Assembly: GCF_041053105.1 (NCBI RefSeq)
Contig: NZ_CP163444.1
Span: 8,340,501 to 8,404,500 of the forward strand
Direction of reading: 5' to 3'
Length of the DNA: 64,000 bases
Origin: Streptomyces sp. R44
GTDB taxonomy: Bacteria > Actinomycetota > Actinomycetes > Streptomycetales > Streptomycetaceae
A program made the position numbers and the translations under genes. The stretch's first letter is position 1. The number at the start of each line of letters is the position of its first letter. Below, piece by piece: positions 8,519-16,873 of the stretch. A model generated the notes under the pieces. The model made no database searches. It had not been told where the DNA came from and worked only from the letters and a program-made list of their open reading frames with translations.

Positions 8519-10318
8519 GTGAACGGCGGCGAGGGGAGACGACGCGTGCCCGGCCGCGCCTCGGCCGGTAAGAGCGCTCCGGCGCACGGCCCGGCCGGTG
8601 CCCGCAGGCGGCTCGCCCGGAGCGGCGGCGAGGTCCCCCTCGACCGGCTCACCACACGCGGTCGGCTCGCCTGGCTGAACTCTGCCGGTTCCAGGATCGG
8701 CACCACCCTCGACCTGGAACGCACTGCCCAGGAGCTGGCCGAGTTCACCGTGCCACGCTTCGCCGACGGCGCCGCTGTCGACATCCTGGAGAGCGTCCTG
8801 CGGGGCGAGGAGGGCGCACGGTGGACGGGTACGGGCGCCCCGATCATACGGGCCACCGCGCTGTGCGCCGTCGAGGAGCTGGCGTCCCTCGAGCCGACCC
8901 CGGTGGGCGAGACCACTACGCGCGCCGAGGAGGCGCACGAGACGCTGCTCCACCGCTACTGCCTGCGACAGGGCAGGCCGGTGCTGGTGAGCCGCATGAG
9001 GAGAGACGACTTCCTCAAGGTCGCACCGACGGAGAGCGCCGCGGCGAAGATGCGAGCCGCCGGAGTGCACAGCTACCTCGCCGTCCCGCTGATCGCCCGC
9101 GGGCTCCTGCTCGGCAGCGCGGACTTCGTCCGCGGCCGCGGAACACCACCGTTCTCCTCCACCGACCTCGCACTGGCGGAACAACTGGCCTCCCAGGCAG
9201 CTGTCTACATCGACAACGCCCGGCTGTACGGACGCGAGCGTGAGCACGTCGTCTCGTTGCAACGCGCTTTGCTGCCGCGCGTGACCCCAGTGACGCCCGG
9301 GCTGCGCGTACAGGCGGAGTACGCGCCCTCGACGGCCCACCACGGCGTGGGCGGGGACTGGTACGACGTCATGGCCCTGCCCGGCGGACGTACGGCCCTC
9401 ATGGTGGGCGACGTCATGGGCCACGGCTTGCCCGCGGCCGCCACGATGGGGCGTCTGCGGACGGTGGCGCGCACGCTGATGACCCTGGACATGGCCCCGG
9501 AGCGCGTTCTCGCCCGGCTGGACCTCGCCACCCGTGACCTGGAGGACGAGCAGGTCGCCACCTTCCTCTGCGCCGTGTTCGACCCGGCCGACTCCACGTA
9601 CACGCTGGCCAGTGCCGGACACCTGCCGCCGCTGCTCCTCGACGGACAGGGCTCCGCCGAGTTCGTGGACGTACCGGTCGGCGCTCCGCTCGGTGCGGGA
9701 GTGATCCCGTACGACCCGATCCGTCTGAAAGTACCGAGCGGCGGCAAGCTCGTCATGTACACGGACGGTCTCGTCAAGTCCCGCCACACGGACATCGACC
9801 ACCAGTTGGACTGTCTGCGTTCTGCGGCGCGCGGCCTGGCCCCCGAGGTACTCGAAGGCGGCGGCCTGATCGGGTGCGCTCCTGCCGACGCCGCCCGCTT
9901 CGACGAGGCCGTGCTCCTCGTCGCGACGGCCGTCTCGGAAGGCCCGGCCGATGTGCGCGAGTGGCAGTTGCCGCAAGAAGGGCGAGCGGCGTCTGTGGCC
10001 CGGAGTCTGGTCACGGACCAGCTCGCCGCATGGGATCTGATGGAGCTCGGCGACGTCTTCGAACTCGTCGTCTCCGAACTCGTCGGCAACGCCCTGCGCT
10101 ACGGCAACGGCCCCGGCAGACTCCGGCTGCTGCGTGGCGACCGCCTGGTCGTGGAGGTCTCGGACTCAGGCCCCGACCTGCCCCAGATCCAGCACGCGGA
10201 TCTCAGCGACGAGGGCGGCCGAGGCCTCCAGCTCATCAACATGCTGTGCCGCCGATGGGGCTCCTGCCGCACCGTGAACGGCAAGGTGGTCTGGGCGGAA
10301 CAGGATCTGCCCTCCTGA
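8519..10318 (+). CDS. GAF-PP2C(SpoIIE)-ATPase regulatory phosphatase
   Basis: A 599-residue cytosolic protein-serine phosphatase of the RsbU/SpoIIE class, with its own anti-sigma-type kinase domain. The order is a GAF sensor (about residues 50-230), PP2C/SpoIIE (about 245-470, with GGDWYD, VGDVMGHG, SAGHLPPLLL and MYTDGLV), and a histidine-kinase-like ATPase (about 485-595, with SELVGNALRYG, DSGPDLP and GGRGLQLI). The usual acidic DD before the last PP2C strand is DE here (RFDEAVLLVA). Such proteins set anti-sigma/anti-anti-sigma partner switches. GTG 8519 is chosen over an earlier ATG because GGAGG lies 9 bases upstream. Confidence 0.88.
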   Translation: MNGGEGRRRVPGRASAGKSAPAHGPAGARRRLARSGGEVPLDRLTTRGRLAWLNSAGSRIGTTLDLERTAQELAEFTVPRFADGAAVDILESVLRGEEGARWTGTGAPIIRATALCAVEELASLEPTPVGETTTRAEEAHETLLHRYCLRQGRPVLVSRMRRDDFLKVAPTESAAAKMRAAGVHSYLAVPLIARGLLLGSADFVRGRGTPPFSSTDLALAEQLASQAAVYIDNARLYGREREHVVSLQRALLPRVTPVTPGLRVQAEYAPSTAHHGVGGDWYDVMALPGGRTALMVGDVMGHGLPAAATMGRLRTVARTLMTLDMAPERVLARLDLATRDLEDEQVATFLCAVFDPADSTYTLASAGHLPPLLLDGQGSAEFVDVPVGAPLGAGVIPYDPIRLKVPSGGKLVMYTDGLVKSRHTDIDHQLDCLRSAARGLAPEVLEGGGLIGCAPADAARFDEAVLLVATAVSEGPADVREWQLPQEGRAASVARSLVTDQLAAWDLMELGDVFELVVSELVGNALRYGNGPGRLRLLRGDRLVVEVSDSGPDLPQIQHADLSDEGGRGLQLINMLCRRWGSCRTVNGKVVWAEQDLPS

Positions 10319-10435
10319 GTACGGACACCGGGGCCGGCGCGACGAGAGCGACGCCGCTCGTCGGCCGCCGGAGGCAGCAGCCGCACGGGGTGGCGCACCG
10401 CGCGATCCGGCGCAGGCCTCCACGGGAATGGACCC

Positions 10436-10777
10436 TCACTGAGGCGGCCGCAGCCTCGCCGGACCGCTGCTCACGTCCTTCGAACCCTCCGGCAGCCCGT
10501 CGGGTCCCACCCCGTTGCCGGCGGCAGCCGCGTGCAACACCCGCAGGGCGACCAGGAGCACGCCGATGTCGTCCAAGTAGACCGGGTCCGGGATCAGGTC
10601 GATCGGTGAGACCGTGTAGACCACGGACGCCCAGAAAAGGGCCTTGGACTGCAACGGGACACCGGCGTCCAGCAGCAACCTGCGAGTCCGGAAGACGCGG
10701 ATGAGCAGAACGGCCGTGAATCCCGCCACCACGAGCACGAGAACGACGGCCACGATGAGCCAGAGGGGGCTGTCCAT
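10436..10777 (-). CDS. YkvA-family (DUF1232) small membrane protein
   Basis: A 113-residue protein with one N-terminal transmembrane helix (LWLIVAVVLVLVVAGFTAVLL). The DUF1232 hallmark follows: FWASVVYTVSPIDLIPDPVY and LDDIGVLLVALRVL. A polar, low-complexity tail ends it. Function of the family is unknown. It is convergent with the phosphatase gene. The start at 10777 is supported by GGAG 8 bases upstream. Confidence 0.85.
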   Translation of the reverse strand: MDSPLWLIVAVVLVLVVAGFTAVLLIRVFRTRRLLLDAGVPLQSKALFWASVVYTVSPIDLIPDPVYLDDIGVLLVALRVLHAAAAGNGVGPDGLPEGSKDVSSGPARLRPPQ

Positions 10778-11332
10778 ACTGCTCTCCTGCCCGGTGACGT
10801 CCAGGCCGCGCCGGTCGTCCGCGGCGGTTACAAGGCTACGACGCCGGCCCTGCTGTCCGGCCTCATCGGCCACGGCGGCCGATCCCGGCCGCTGCCGAAG
10901 CCGCCCGGTGTCCGGGTAGCAACAGGAACGTCACGGACGGTGTCATCGAGCCGGGTGTCTTTCCTGCCGGCCGGCAAGGGGGAGTCCGGCGCCGGGCGCA
11001 TCGGATGCAACCCCCTGATGCCCGACCAGGTCGTCACGGTCTTCTCCTCCGTCACCGGCTTCGGACCCTGCTTGCCCGAAGCCGGCCGGCTGCCAGGGGC
11101 GGTCGCAGCCGGTCCCGTGCATGGGAACGGGCTTCGTGGCGGTTCGGTAGCGTCAACCGACTCGAGCGCAGGACCGGCCAAGTACCTATCTGGCGAATGA
11201 CCGGGTGAAGAGCACTCTCTGTCCTCTCGCAGAACCCGAGGTCGGACAGCCCGGGCCGAGGCCCGGCCAAGGACGTGTCATCGCAGCTCATGCCGCATCC
11301 ATCGGCCCGATGCCGTCTAGGAAACATGCTTT
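10778..11332. other. Non-coding stretch
   Basis: I see no gene, repeat or clear regulatory motif in these 555 bases. It holds the divergent upstream regions of the YkvA gene and the degenerate phosphatase. Confidence 0.4.
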
Positions 11333-12691
11333 GTGCCCGTGACGGCGGGAGGCGAAGACAGGTCGGGGCCACCGCCGATTCCTGATGTACAGCCGGGACT
11401 GCGGCTGGATGCTCAGCTGGACGAGATCGCCGAGAAGCTGTGGCAACTGGCCACGGCCAAGGACCGGCTGCGGGGCCTGTTGGACGCGGTGCCGGCCTTG
11501 AGCAGGGAGGACGATCTGCCGGCGGTGCTGCACCGCGTCGTCGCCACCGCGATGGACCTGACCGGTGCCCGCTACGGGGCGCTGGGCGTCCTGGACGAGT
11601 CCGGTCAGGAGCTGGAGCAAACATCACCGTCGGCCTGTTCGATTCCGAGCGCGCCGACCTGGCCGGGACCGACTTGCCGCACGGGCGCGGGTTCTCGGGC
11701 ACCTGATCCGCAACCCGCAGCCGCTGCGGGTCGACGACATCGCCTCGCACCCCGCATCCGTCGGCTTCCCGCCCGGCCACCCGCCGATGCGCACGCTGCT
11801 GAGGGTCGCCATCAGCGTCCGGGGCACGATCTACGGCGACCTGTACCTGTCCGAACGCGTTGACGGGCGACCCTTCGACCACGAGGACGAGGACGTCATC
11901 GTCACCCTGGCCGGCGCCGCCGGCATCGCGATCGAGAACATCCGCCTGCTCGACGAGGTCCGTGGCAGCGCCGAGCACTTTCAGCGCCTGCTGCTGCCCA
12001 CCCTGCCCGACCTGCATCCCTTCACCGGCGCCGCCGTCTACCGCCCCGCTACCGCCCCGGCCATCTCGGCGGCGACTGGTACGACGCCATCTGGCTGCCC
12101 GACAACGCCTGCGCCGTGGTCATCGGCGACGTCTTCGGCCACGACCTGCACGCGGCCGCCGCCATGGCACAGGTCCGCAGCATGCTCCGTGCCCTGCTCT
12201 ACGACCATCTCACGCCGCCCAGCGCCATCCTCCACCAGCTCGACCGCACCCTGCACGCCATCACCGACCTGCCCGTCACCACCGCCTGTCTCGCGCGCAT
12301 CGAACCCGCGCAGAACGGCTGGATGCTGCACTGGAGCACTGCCGGTCACCTTCCCCCACTCCTGATCACCCCGGACGGGAAGGCGCGGTACCTCCACGCC
12401 GAGCCCGGCCTGCCGCCGGCCGTGAGCATGGAACTGCATCGCCCCGACCACACCCATGCCTTGGCGCCAGGAGCCACCGTGGTCTTCTACACCGACGGAC
12501 TCACCGAGCACCGGGCACGCACGGTCGACGACGACCTGGACCGACTCGCCGAACTCGCCATCGCCTACATCGGCCTGCCCCTGCAGGACTTCGTCGACGC
12601 TCTCGCCGACCACCACCCCAGCGACGGCCACGACGACGTGGCGATCCTCGCCCTCCGCACCCCACCGCATCCGGAAGGCACGGGCGTCTGA
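11333..12691 (+). pseudogene. GAF-PP2C(SpoIIE) phosphatase, frameshifted
   Basis: A relative of the 8519 gene without the ATPase domain. The N-terminal GAF domain starts IAEKLWQLATAKDRLRGLLD and contains TGARYGALGVLDESGQELEQ. The frame shifts near 11620 (continuing ITVGLFDSERADLAG), again near 11700 (LIRNPQPLRVDDIASHPASV and AGIAIENIRLLDEV), and again near 12050 (HLGGDWYDAIWLP). The PP2C part is otherwise complete, with VIGDVFGHDLHAAAAM, STAGHLPPLLI, FYTDGLTEH and HDDVAILAL. Three independent shifts argue for true decay rather than sequencing error. Confidence 0.85.
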
Positions 12692-12929
12692 ACATCGCGG
12701 ACAGCCCGTCACCTTCCGCGGCCTCGCCCAGACCGCTGATGTCCCGCTCGACGTCCTCTACCGGCGCACCGAGATCCGCCGGCGCGTCGAGCAGCCGAGG
12801 TCCCAGCAGCGAAACCGCCCGTCACGACCGGCCAGGCAGCCGCCCGACGACTCGCCCAGCGGTCTCGTGCGCACCCTCACCGCCCAGCTTGCTGAACTCA
12901 AGCGGCGGCGCCGTGACCAGGTGTATTGA
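12690..12929 (+). pseudogene. DUF6262-like fragment
   Basis: The short open stretch EHRGQPVTFRGLAQTADVPL followed by DVLYRRTEIRRRVEQ and LVRTLTAQLAELKRRR resembles the C-terminal part of DUF6262 proteins. Those are small helical proteins encoded next to site-specific recombinases of mobile elements. It begins inside the stop codon of the degenerate phosphatase and ends where the IS481 left end begins, so it is a relic of another element. The N-terminal part and any recombinase gene are absent. Confidence 0.5.
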
Positions 12930-12930
12930 T

Positions 12931-13620
12931 CACGAGCGTTCTTGACGCTGCCTGGTCTTGATCACGGCGAAGACCTCCGGTGTGGTGGAGGTGCCCAGGC
13001 CCACCGCACACGGAGGTCTTCGTGTCCCACCGTGATGCCCGGCTGACCGTTCACGGCAGGCGGTTGCTGGTCGAACGTGTCCTGTCCGGCCGACCGGTCG
13101 CGCACGTGTCCGCCGCCGGCGGGCCGAGGGCGACGCGGGCCTGCACGATCGTTCCAGCCGGCCTCACACACTCCCGTACCAGACTCCCGCCGCCCTCGAG
13201 GCTCGGGTCTGCCGCCTGCGGACCGGACGCTAGCCCGGCCCGGCCAGGATCGGCCCGATCCTGGCCCTTCCCGCTTCGACCGTGCACTGCGTCCTGGTCC
13301 GGCACGGTCTGAACCGGCTGGCCTGGCTGGACCGGCCCACCGGCGAGCCGATCCGCCGCCACCAACGCGCCAGGCCCGGCGGGCTGGTCCACGTCGACAT
13401 CAAGAAGCTCGGCAACATCCCCGCAGGCGGCGGCTGGCGAGCCGTCGGCAGGACCGCCGGCGACCGCAATCGTCAGGCCACCACGACCGAGCGCAAGAGC
13501 TGCACGCCGGTGATCGGCTACAGCTGCATCCACTCGGCCGATGGCGGTGTGCTGGCGTGAACGACGTCCGCTCGGCCAGGTCGAGGTCCTCGACCCAGTG
13601 ACCCTGGCCACGCTCAACAC
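12931..13620 (+). mobile_element. IS481-family element, degenerate
   Basis: The transposase starts at GTG 13022 (SHRDARLTVHGRRLLVERVL). An internal deletion follows VAHVSAA and removes the helix-turn-helix. It resumes out of frame as AGLHDRSSRPHTLPYQTPAA, then GPILALPASTVHCVLVRHGL, NRLAWLDRPTGEPIRR and VHVDIKKLGNIPAGGG. It stops at about 13560 before most of the DDE core. The preceding 90 bases (GTTCTTGACGCTGCCTGGTC and beyond) are the usual left flank of this IS group. A second relic of the same family lies at 43463-43600 in opposite orientation. Confidence 0.8.
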
Positions 13621-13719
13621 CTGCGCCGTGTAAACGGCTGCCTGCCAGTCTTGTCGTACAAGCTCACGACATCGATGGTCGCGGGGATTCGGCGGGGCCT
13701 CCGGGCACCCGTCGAGCCC

Positions 13720-14904
13720 TCACAGATCCACGAAAGCACGTTCGCCGGGGGCGACCAGACGGGACAGGAACATGCCGATGCCCGCCGAGCCGGTCGCGTA
13801 GTCATGGGCGATTCGGTTCAGCCAACGGCCGGGGAACGCGATCCCGCCCTCCTCCTCGACCCGGAACCACAGGACGGTCCTGGCGACGGCATAGGCCCTG
13901 TCCCGGTACTCCTCATCGCCGGTCCAGCGGTACATGTCCAGCATGAACTCGCCGATCCCCGCCAGGCCTTCGAACAGACCGGGCGCGTAGGAGTACGTGA
14001 CGAAGGTGTCGTCAGCCACCCGCCGGGCGAGCTCGCCGTACCGCTCGTCGCCGAGCAGCCGGTGGAACCGGACCAGCACACTGCCGACCCCCGCGCCTCC
14101 GTGGATCCAGTACGGGTACACCACGGGGTCGCCCTCGACCCGCTGCCACTGCAGGCCGAGGCCGCTCTCGCTCGCACGGCCCAGGTCGAACTCCAGACCC
14201 CGTACGGCGTACGAACGGAAGCGCTCTTCGCCGGTCGCCAGGTACAGGTGGAGCAGGAAGAGGGCGATGCCGCTCGCCCCGTACCCGTACCCGTAATGGA
14301 CGAGACCGTCGAGAGAGGACCGCCACGAGCAGGTGTCGCCCTCGTGCTCGGCCGTTCCGAGGAGGTGTTCGCCCGCCTGCACGGCACGGTCGAGATGGAG
14401 CTGCTGCCCGGTCCGCGCGTGGAAGCGCAGCGAGGCGAGTCCCCATCCGGCGACGCCGAGGAACACACTCGGATCGTCGTACAGCAGGGAAGAGGAGCGC
14501 AGCAGGGTCATCACGGCCTCGCCCCGCTCCTCCCAGCCCAAGTCGTGGAAGGCCCATGCGATGCCGGCCAAGCCGACGTACAACCCTGGCGGATAGGTGT
14601 CGTTGTCCAGCGGCCGCCCCAGCATCCAGGCGGCCACCTCGGACGGCAGCCCGGCCGCCGGCGCCGCCCGGCCGCGCGTCCTCGAACCGAGCAGGAGCGC
14701 AGGCCCGCAGGCGCCGTAGGCCACGCTCAGGGGGTTGGTCGCGAAGACCGTGTAGTCGGCGGGCCAGAGGCGGTCGTTGCGCCGCTCGTCGAAGGTACGG
14801 AGGAGCAGGTCGGCGATCCCGTCGACGGTGCGCCGGACCTCCGCGTCAGGACAGGCCGGGACACCGTCCCCGGATCTGTGCCTCTCGGTCACCAGGGGCG
14901 TCAT
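13720..14904 (-). CDS. Stand-alone LanC-like cyclase of a lanthipeptide locus
   Basis: A 394-residue alpha/alpha-barrel protein of the lanthionine synthetase C-like family. Repeated G-x-x-G helices are clear: PLSVAYGACGPALLL, YPPGLYVGLAGIAWA, VHYGYGYGASGIALFLLHLY, WIHGGAGVGSVLVRFHRLL, YAPGLFEGLAGIGEFMLDMY and DYATGSAGIGMFLSRL. The Cys-Cys-His zinc ligands of classical LanC are not present, as in the cyclase domain of class III LanKC enzymes. It starts 4 bases after the lyase-kinase stop (about 14909), so the two are translationally coupled and look like one LanKC enzyme split into two chains. It would catalyse thiol addition to dehydrated serines of the precursor. Confidence 0.85.
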   Translation of the reverse strand: MTPLVTERHRSGDGVPACPDAEVRRTVDGIADLLLRTFDERRNDRLWPADYTVFATNPLSVAYGACGPALLLGSRTRGRAAPAAGLPSEVAAWMLGRPLDNDTYPPGLYVGLAGIAWAFHDLGWEERGEAVMTLLRSSSLLYDDPSVFLGVAGWGLASLRFHARTGQQLHLDRAVQAGEHLLGTAEHEGDTCSWRSSLDGLVHYGYGYGASGIALFLLHLYLATGEERFRSYAVRGLEFDLGRASESGLGLQWQRVEGDPVVYPYWIHGGAGVGSVLVRFHRLLGDERYGELARRVADDTFVTYSYAPGLFEGLAGIGEFMLDMYRWTGDEEYRDRAYAVARTVLWFRVEEEGGIAFPGRWLNRIAHDYATGSAGIGMFLSRLVAPGERAFVDL

Positions 14905-14908
14905 GGCG

Positions 14909-16555
14909 TCATCCGTCCTTCCAGTCGGCCAGGACTCTCTTCGCCTCGTCGACCCGGGCGGCGGCCAGGCACGACACGACGGACCTCACCTGCGTGGGGA
15001 CGCCGAGGGCGACGAGCTCGTCGAGGAAGAGGTCCTTCGCCGCGGGGTTGAGGCCGAAGAACGCGGTGGCGGGCACGACGGTGCTGTAGAGCAGCATGGC
15101 CGCGGCGTACCAGTCGTCGCAGGGGAGGAGCCGGCTGCGCGAGGAGCGGTCCGGGTGAAGGAAGCCGGGTGTGCCCCAGCGGGTCCCGTAGGACAGCATC
15201 GCCGCCTCGTCGTCCTCGTGGACAGCGCTCTCGAAGTCGATGAACCGCATCCGAAGCGTGTCGGCGTCGATCAGGACGTTGTTCGGCGAGAGGTCGCCGA
15301 GGACCACACCGCGGGCGTGCACCTCTTCGATCATGGGGACCAGGCGGCCGGCGACCTCCCGGAACAGGGGCACGAACCGGTCCACCCGTCCCTCCCGTCG
15401 GATGTACGGGGCGAGGATGACCTCGTCGCGCGCCCAGAAGTCGTGGAACGCGACACCCTCCAGCCGTTCCTCCACCAGGAACGTGTGCTCCCATTCCCGG
15501 AACAGGTCCACCGCCCGGGGGACGGAGTCCAAGCCCTCCAGGCGGCGCAGTACCTCGTACTCGTGGCGCAGCATGTCGACTGCGTCGACCGTGCGGTCTC
15601 CGCTCGTCCAGCAGTTGGTGAGCCGCCGGGCCTCCTTCACGACGACCGGATCGCCGGTGAGCCGGTCGGTGCCGTGATAGACGCCGCCGACGTTGGAGAA
15701 GGCGAGGGCGCCCTCGACGAGATAGCGATCGTGGAGGAGTGTGCCGTCGGACTCCACGTCGGACTCCACGCCGGACTCCACGCCGGACTCCGCGCCGGAC
15801 TCCGCGCCGGACTCCGCGCCGGACTCCGCGCCGGGTTCCGCGCCGGACCGCGCCGCGGCCTCGGACGCCGGTCGCTCCGCCGGCTGCTCGGCGAAGGGGT
15901 CGCGGACCCAGGGCGGCAGCCGGAAGAGGGGCAGCCGTTCGTCGGCCACGTACGAGCCGTCAGGCGCCACCAGAAACGTGCTCTGCGTGCCGTCGATGTT
16001 GAGTCGCCGTGGCGGCCGGAAGCCCCCGTAGCGATAGAACAGCACCCTGCTGTCCCGATAGCGGCGGTCGGAGAGGATGTACGGCCCCTCGACGGCTTCG
16101 TCGGCCGTGCACTGGTACAGCGTCTCGATCAGCTCGGCGAAGGCGTGCTCGTCGGGCGGGTACAGCGTCATGAACTTGCCGGAGAAACCACGTTGCTGTG
16201 TCTTCGAGTTGAGTACGGCCAGCATCGCCGGGTCGGCGGCGGCCTTGAATTCGACGCGGTACGACACGCACACGGGGACCACGAGTTCGAACAGGCGGAC
16301 GGCGTGCACGGGGGCGGAGGAGACATGGATCTTGAAGCCCTGGATGGGCGGCGGAGCCGACCGCCCCGTGGATCCCGGCGCCCTCCGCGCGTGCAGCCAG
16401 ACGTCCCCGCGCTCCAGAACCCAGGCGTCCGGCAGCAGCCGGTGCAGCGCGTCGCGGTACTCAGGGGTGATGGCCCTGCGGGACAGCGGTTCGTAATGCC
16501 GGGGATCGGCGAGGCCGAAGAGGTGGTGGGCAGCCAGGGCCGCCTGGCGGTCCAC
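14909..16555 (-). CDS. Lanthipeptide synthetase, lyase-kinase part (LanKC without cyclase)
   Basis: A 548-residue enzyme predicted to phosphorylate precursor Ser/Thr and eliminate phosphate. The N-terminal lyase (about residues 1-230) has GFKIHVSSAPVHA, NSKTQQRGFSGKFMTLYP, GPYILSDRRY and RYGGFRPP, all standard in class III LanKC. A low-complexity G-x-E-S linker of eight units spans about residues 239-270. The kinase (about 275-545) has VVVKEARRL, the catalytic loop GVVLGDLSPNN, IDFESA and GTRWGTPGFLHP. Canonical LanKC is about 850 residues with a fused cyclase; here that domain is the next gene. GTG start at 16555 with GGTGAG 7 bases upstream. Confidence 0.88.
   Translation of the reverse strand: MDRQAALAAHHLFGLADPRHYEPLSRRAITPEYRDALHRLLPDAWVLERGDVWLHARRAPGSTGRSAPPPIQGFKIHVSSAPVHAVRLFELVVPVCVSYRVEFKAAADPAMLAVLNSKTQQRGFSGKFMTLYPPDEHAFAELIETLYQCTADEAVEGPYILSDRRYRDSRVLFYRYGGFRPPRRLNIDGTQSTFLVAPDGSYVADERLPLFRLPPWVRDPFAEQPAERPASEAAARSGAEPGAESGAESGAESGAESGVESGVESDVESDGTLLHDRYLVEGALAFSNVGGVYHGTDRLTGDPVVVKEARRLTNCWTSGDRTVDAVDMLRHEYEVLRRLEGLDSVPRAVDLFREWEHTFLVEERLEGVAFHDFWARDEVILAPYIRREGRVDRFVPLFREVAGRLVPMIEEVHARGVVLGDLSPNNVLIDADTLRMRFIDFESAVHEDDEAAMLSYGTRWGTPGFLHPDRSSRSRLLPCDDWYAAAMLLYSTVVPATAFFGLNPAAKDLFLDELVALGVPTQVRSVVSCLAAARVDEAKRVLADWKDG
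15746..15841 (-). repeat. Eight tandem 12-bp units inside the lyase-kinase gene
   Basis: Eight consecutive 12-base units (plus-strand form GCCGGACTCCGC with small variants) encode the repeating tetrapeptide G-A/V-E-S linker between the lyase and kinase domains. All units keep the frame, so copy-number change would alter only linker length. The most 5' (coding-strand) units are nearly identical, which suggests recent expansion. Confidence 0.85.
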
Positions 16556-16567
16556 GGGCGCTCACCC

Positions 16568-16593
16568 GCCGGGGCCCCGCGAGGGGCCCCGGC
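16568..16593 (-). terminator. Hairpin between precursor and synthetase genes
   Basis: Perfect 11-bp arms (GCCGGGGCCCC and complement) with a 4-base loop lie between the precursor stop (16615) and the synthetase start (16555). A GC hairpin with no T-run at this position would act as a partial terminator or RNA stabiliser, keeping precursor transcript in excess over enzyme transcript. Confidence 0.6.
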
Positions 16594-16614
16594 CGGCTTG
16601 TGATCCTTCCGCGG

Positions 16615-16836
16615 TCACATCTGCACCGTTCTGCCGCCAGGGCCGCATGCCACGCTGTACGTGCTGCAGCCGATCGACTGGGTGCTGTGGAAACCGGCGA
16701 CGGCGGGCGCGGCAGCACCCCCTTCGGGCTGCATCCCCTGCAGCCCCAGCACACGGTCGACGTCGGCGGAGGCCCGTTCAAGGCTCGCCTTGACCTCGTT
16801 CAGCGAGGCGGACCTCGCCTTGCCCTGCTTGGCCAT
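16615..16836 (-). CDS. Class III-like lanthipeptide precursor
   Basis: A 73-residue precursor. The leader is an amphipathic, charged helix (LNEVKASLERASADVDRV). It contains LGLQGM at residues 30-35, matching the L-x-L-Q recognition motif of class III leaders. The C-terminal core holds S51-T-Q-S54-I-G-C57 immediately followed by S58-T-Y-S61-V-A-C64, then GPGGRTVQM. Each is an S-x2-S-x2-C unit, the pattern that LanKC enzymes convert to labionin or lanthionine. No other Cys is present. The start is fixed by GGAGG five bases upstream. No dedicated transporter or protease is encoded adjacent. Confidence 0.88.
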   Translation of the reverse strand: MAKQGKARSASLNEVKASLERASADVDRVLGLQGMQPEGGAAAPAVAGFHSTQSIGCSTYSVACGPGGRTVQM

Positions 16837-16850
16837 GAGTTCCTCCTGTC

Positions 16851-16873
16851 TCCTGGCAGACGTGCTGCCAGGA
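16851..16873 (-). promoter_or_regulatory. 23-bp dyad upstream of the lanthipeptide precursor
   Basis: A perfect inverted repeat (TCCTGGCAG, 5-base spacer, CTGCCAGGA) lies directly upstream of the precursor's ribosome binding site. It could be a repressor operator or a 5'-leader hairpin controlling access to the ribosome binding site. No regulator gene is adjacent, so which is true cannot be decided here. Confidence 0.5.

Noticed and set aside
14902..14911. Repeated ATGACGCC at the synthetase-cyclase junction as the cause of the split
   Set aside because: The word does occur twice in a row on the coding strand, but removing one copy still leaves the TGA stop in frame, so the duplication alone does not explain the split.
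15746..15841. Tandem 12-mers as a CRISPR array
   Set aside because: Units are contiguous with no spacers, in frame, and encode a protein linker. No CRISPR array or cas gene was seen in the window.
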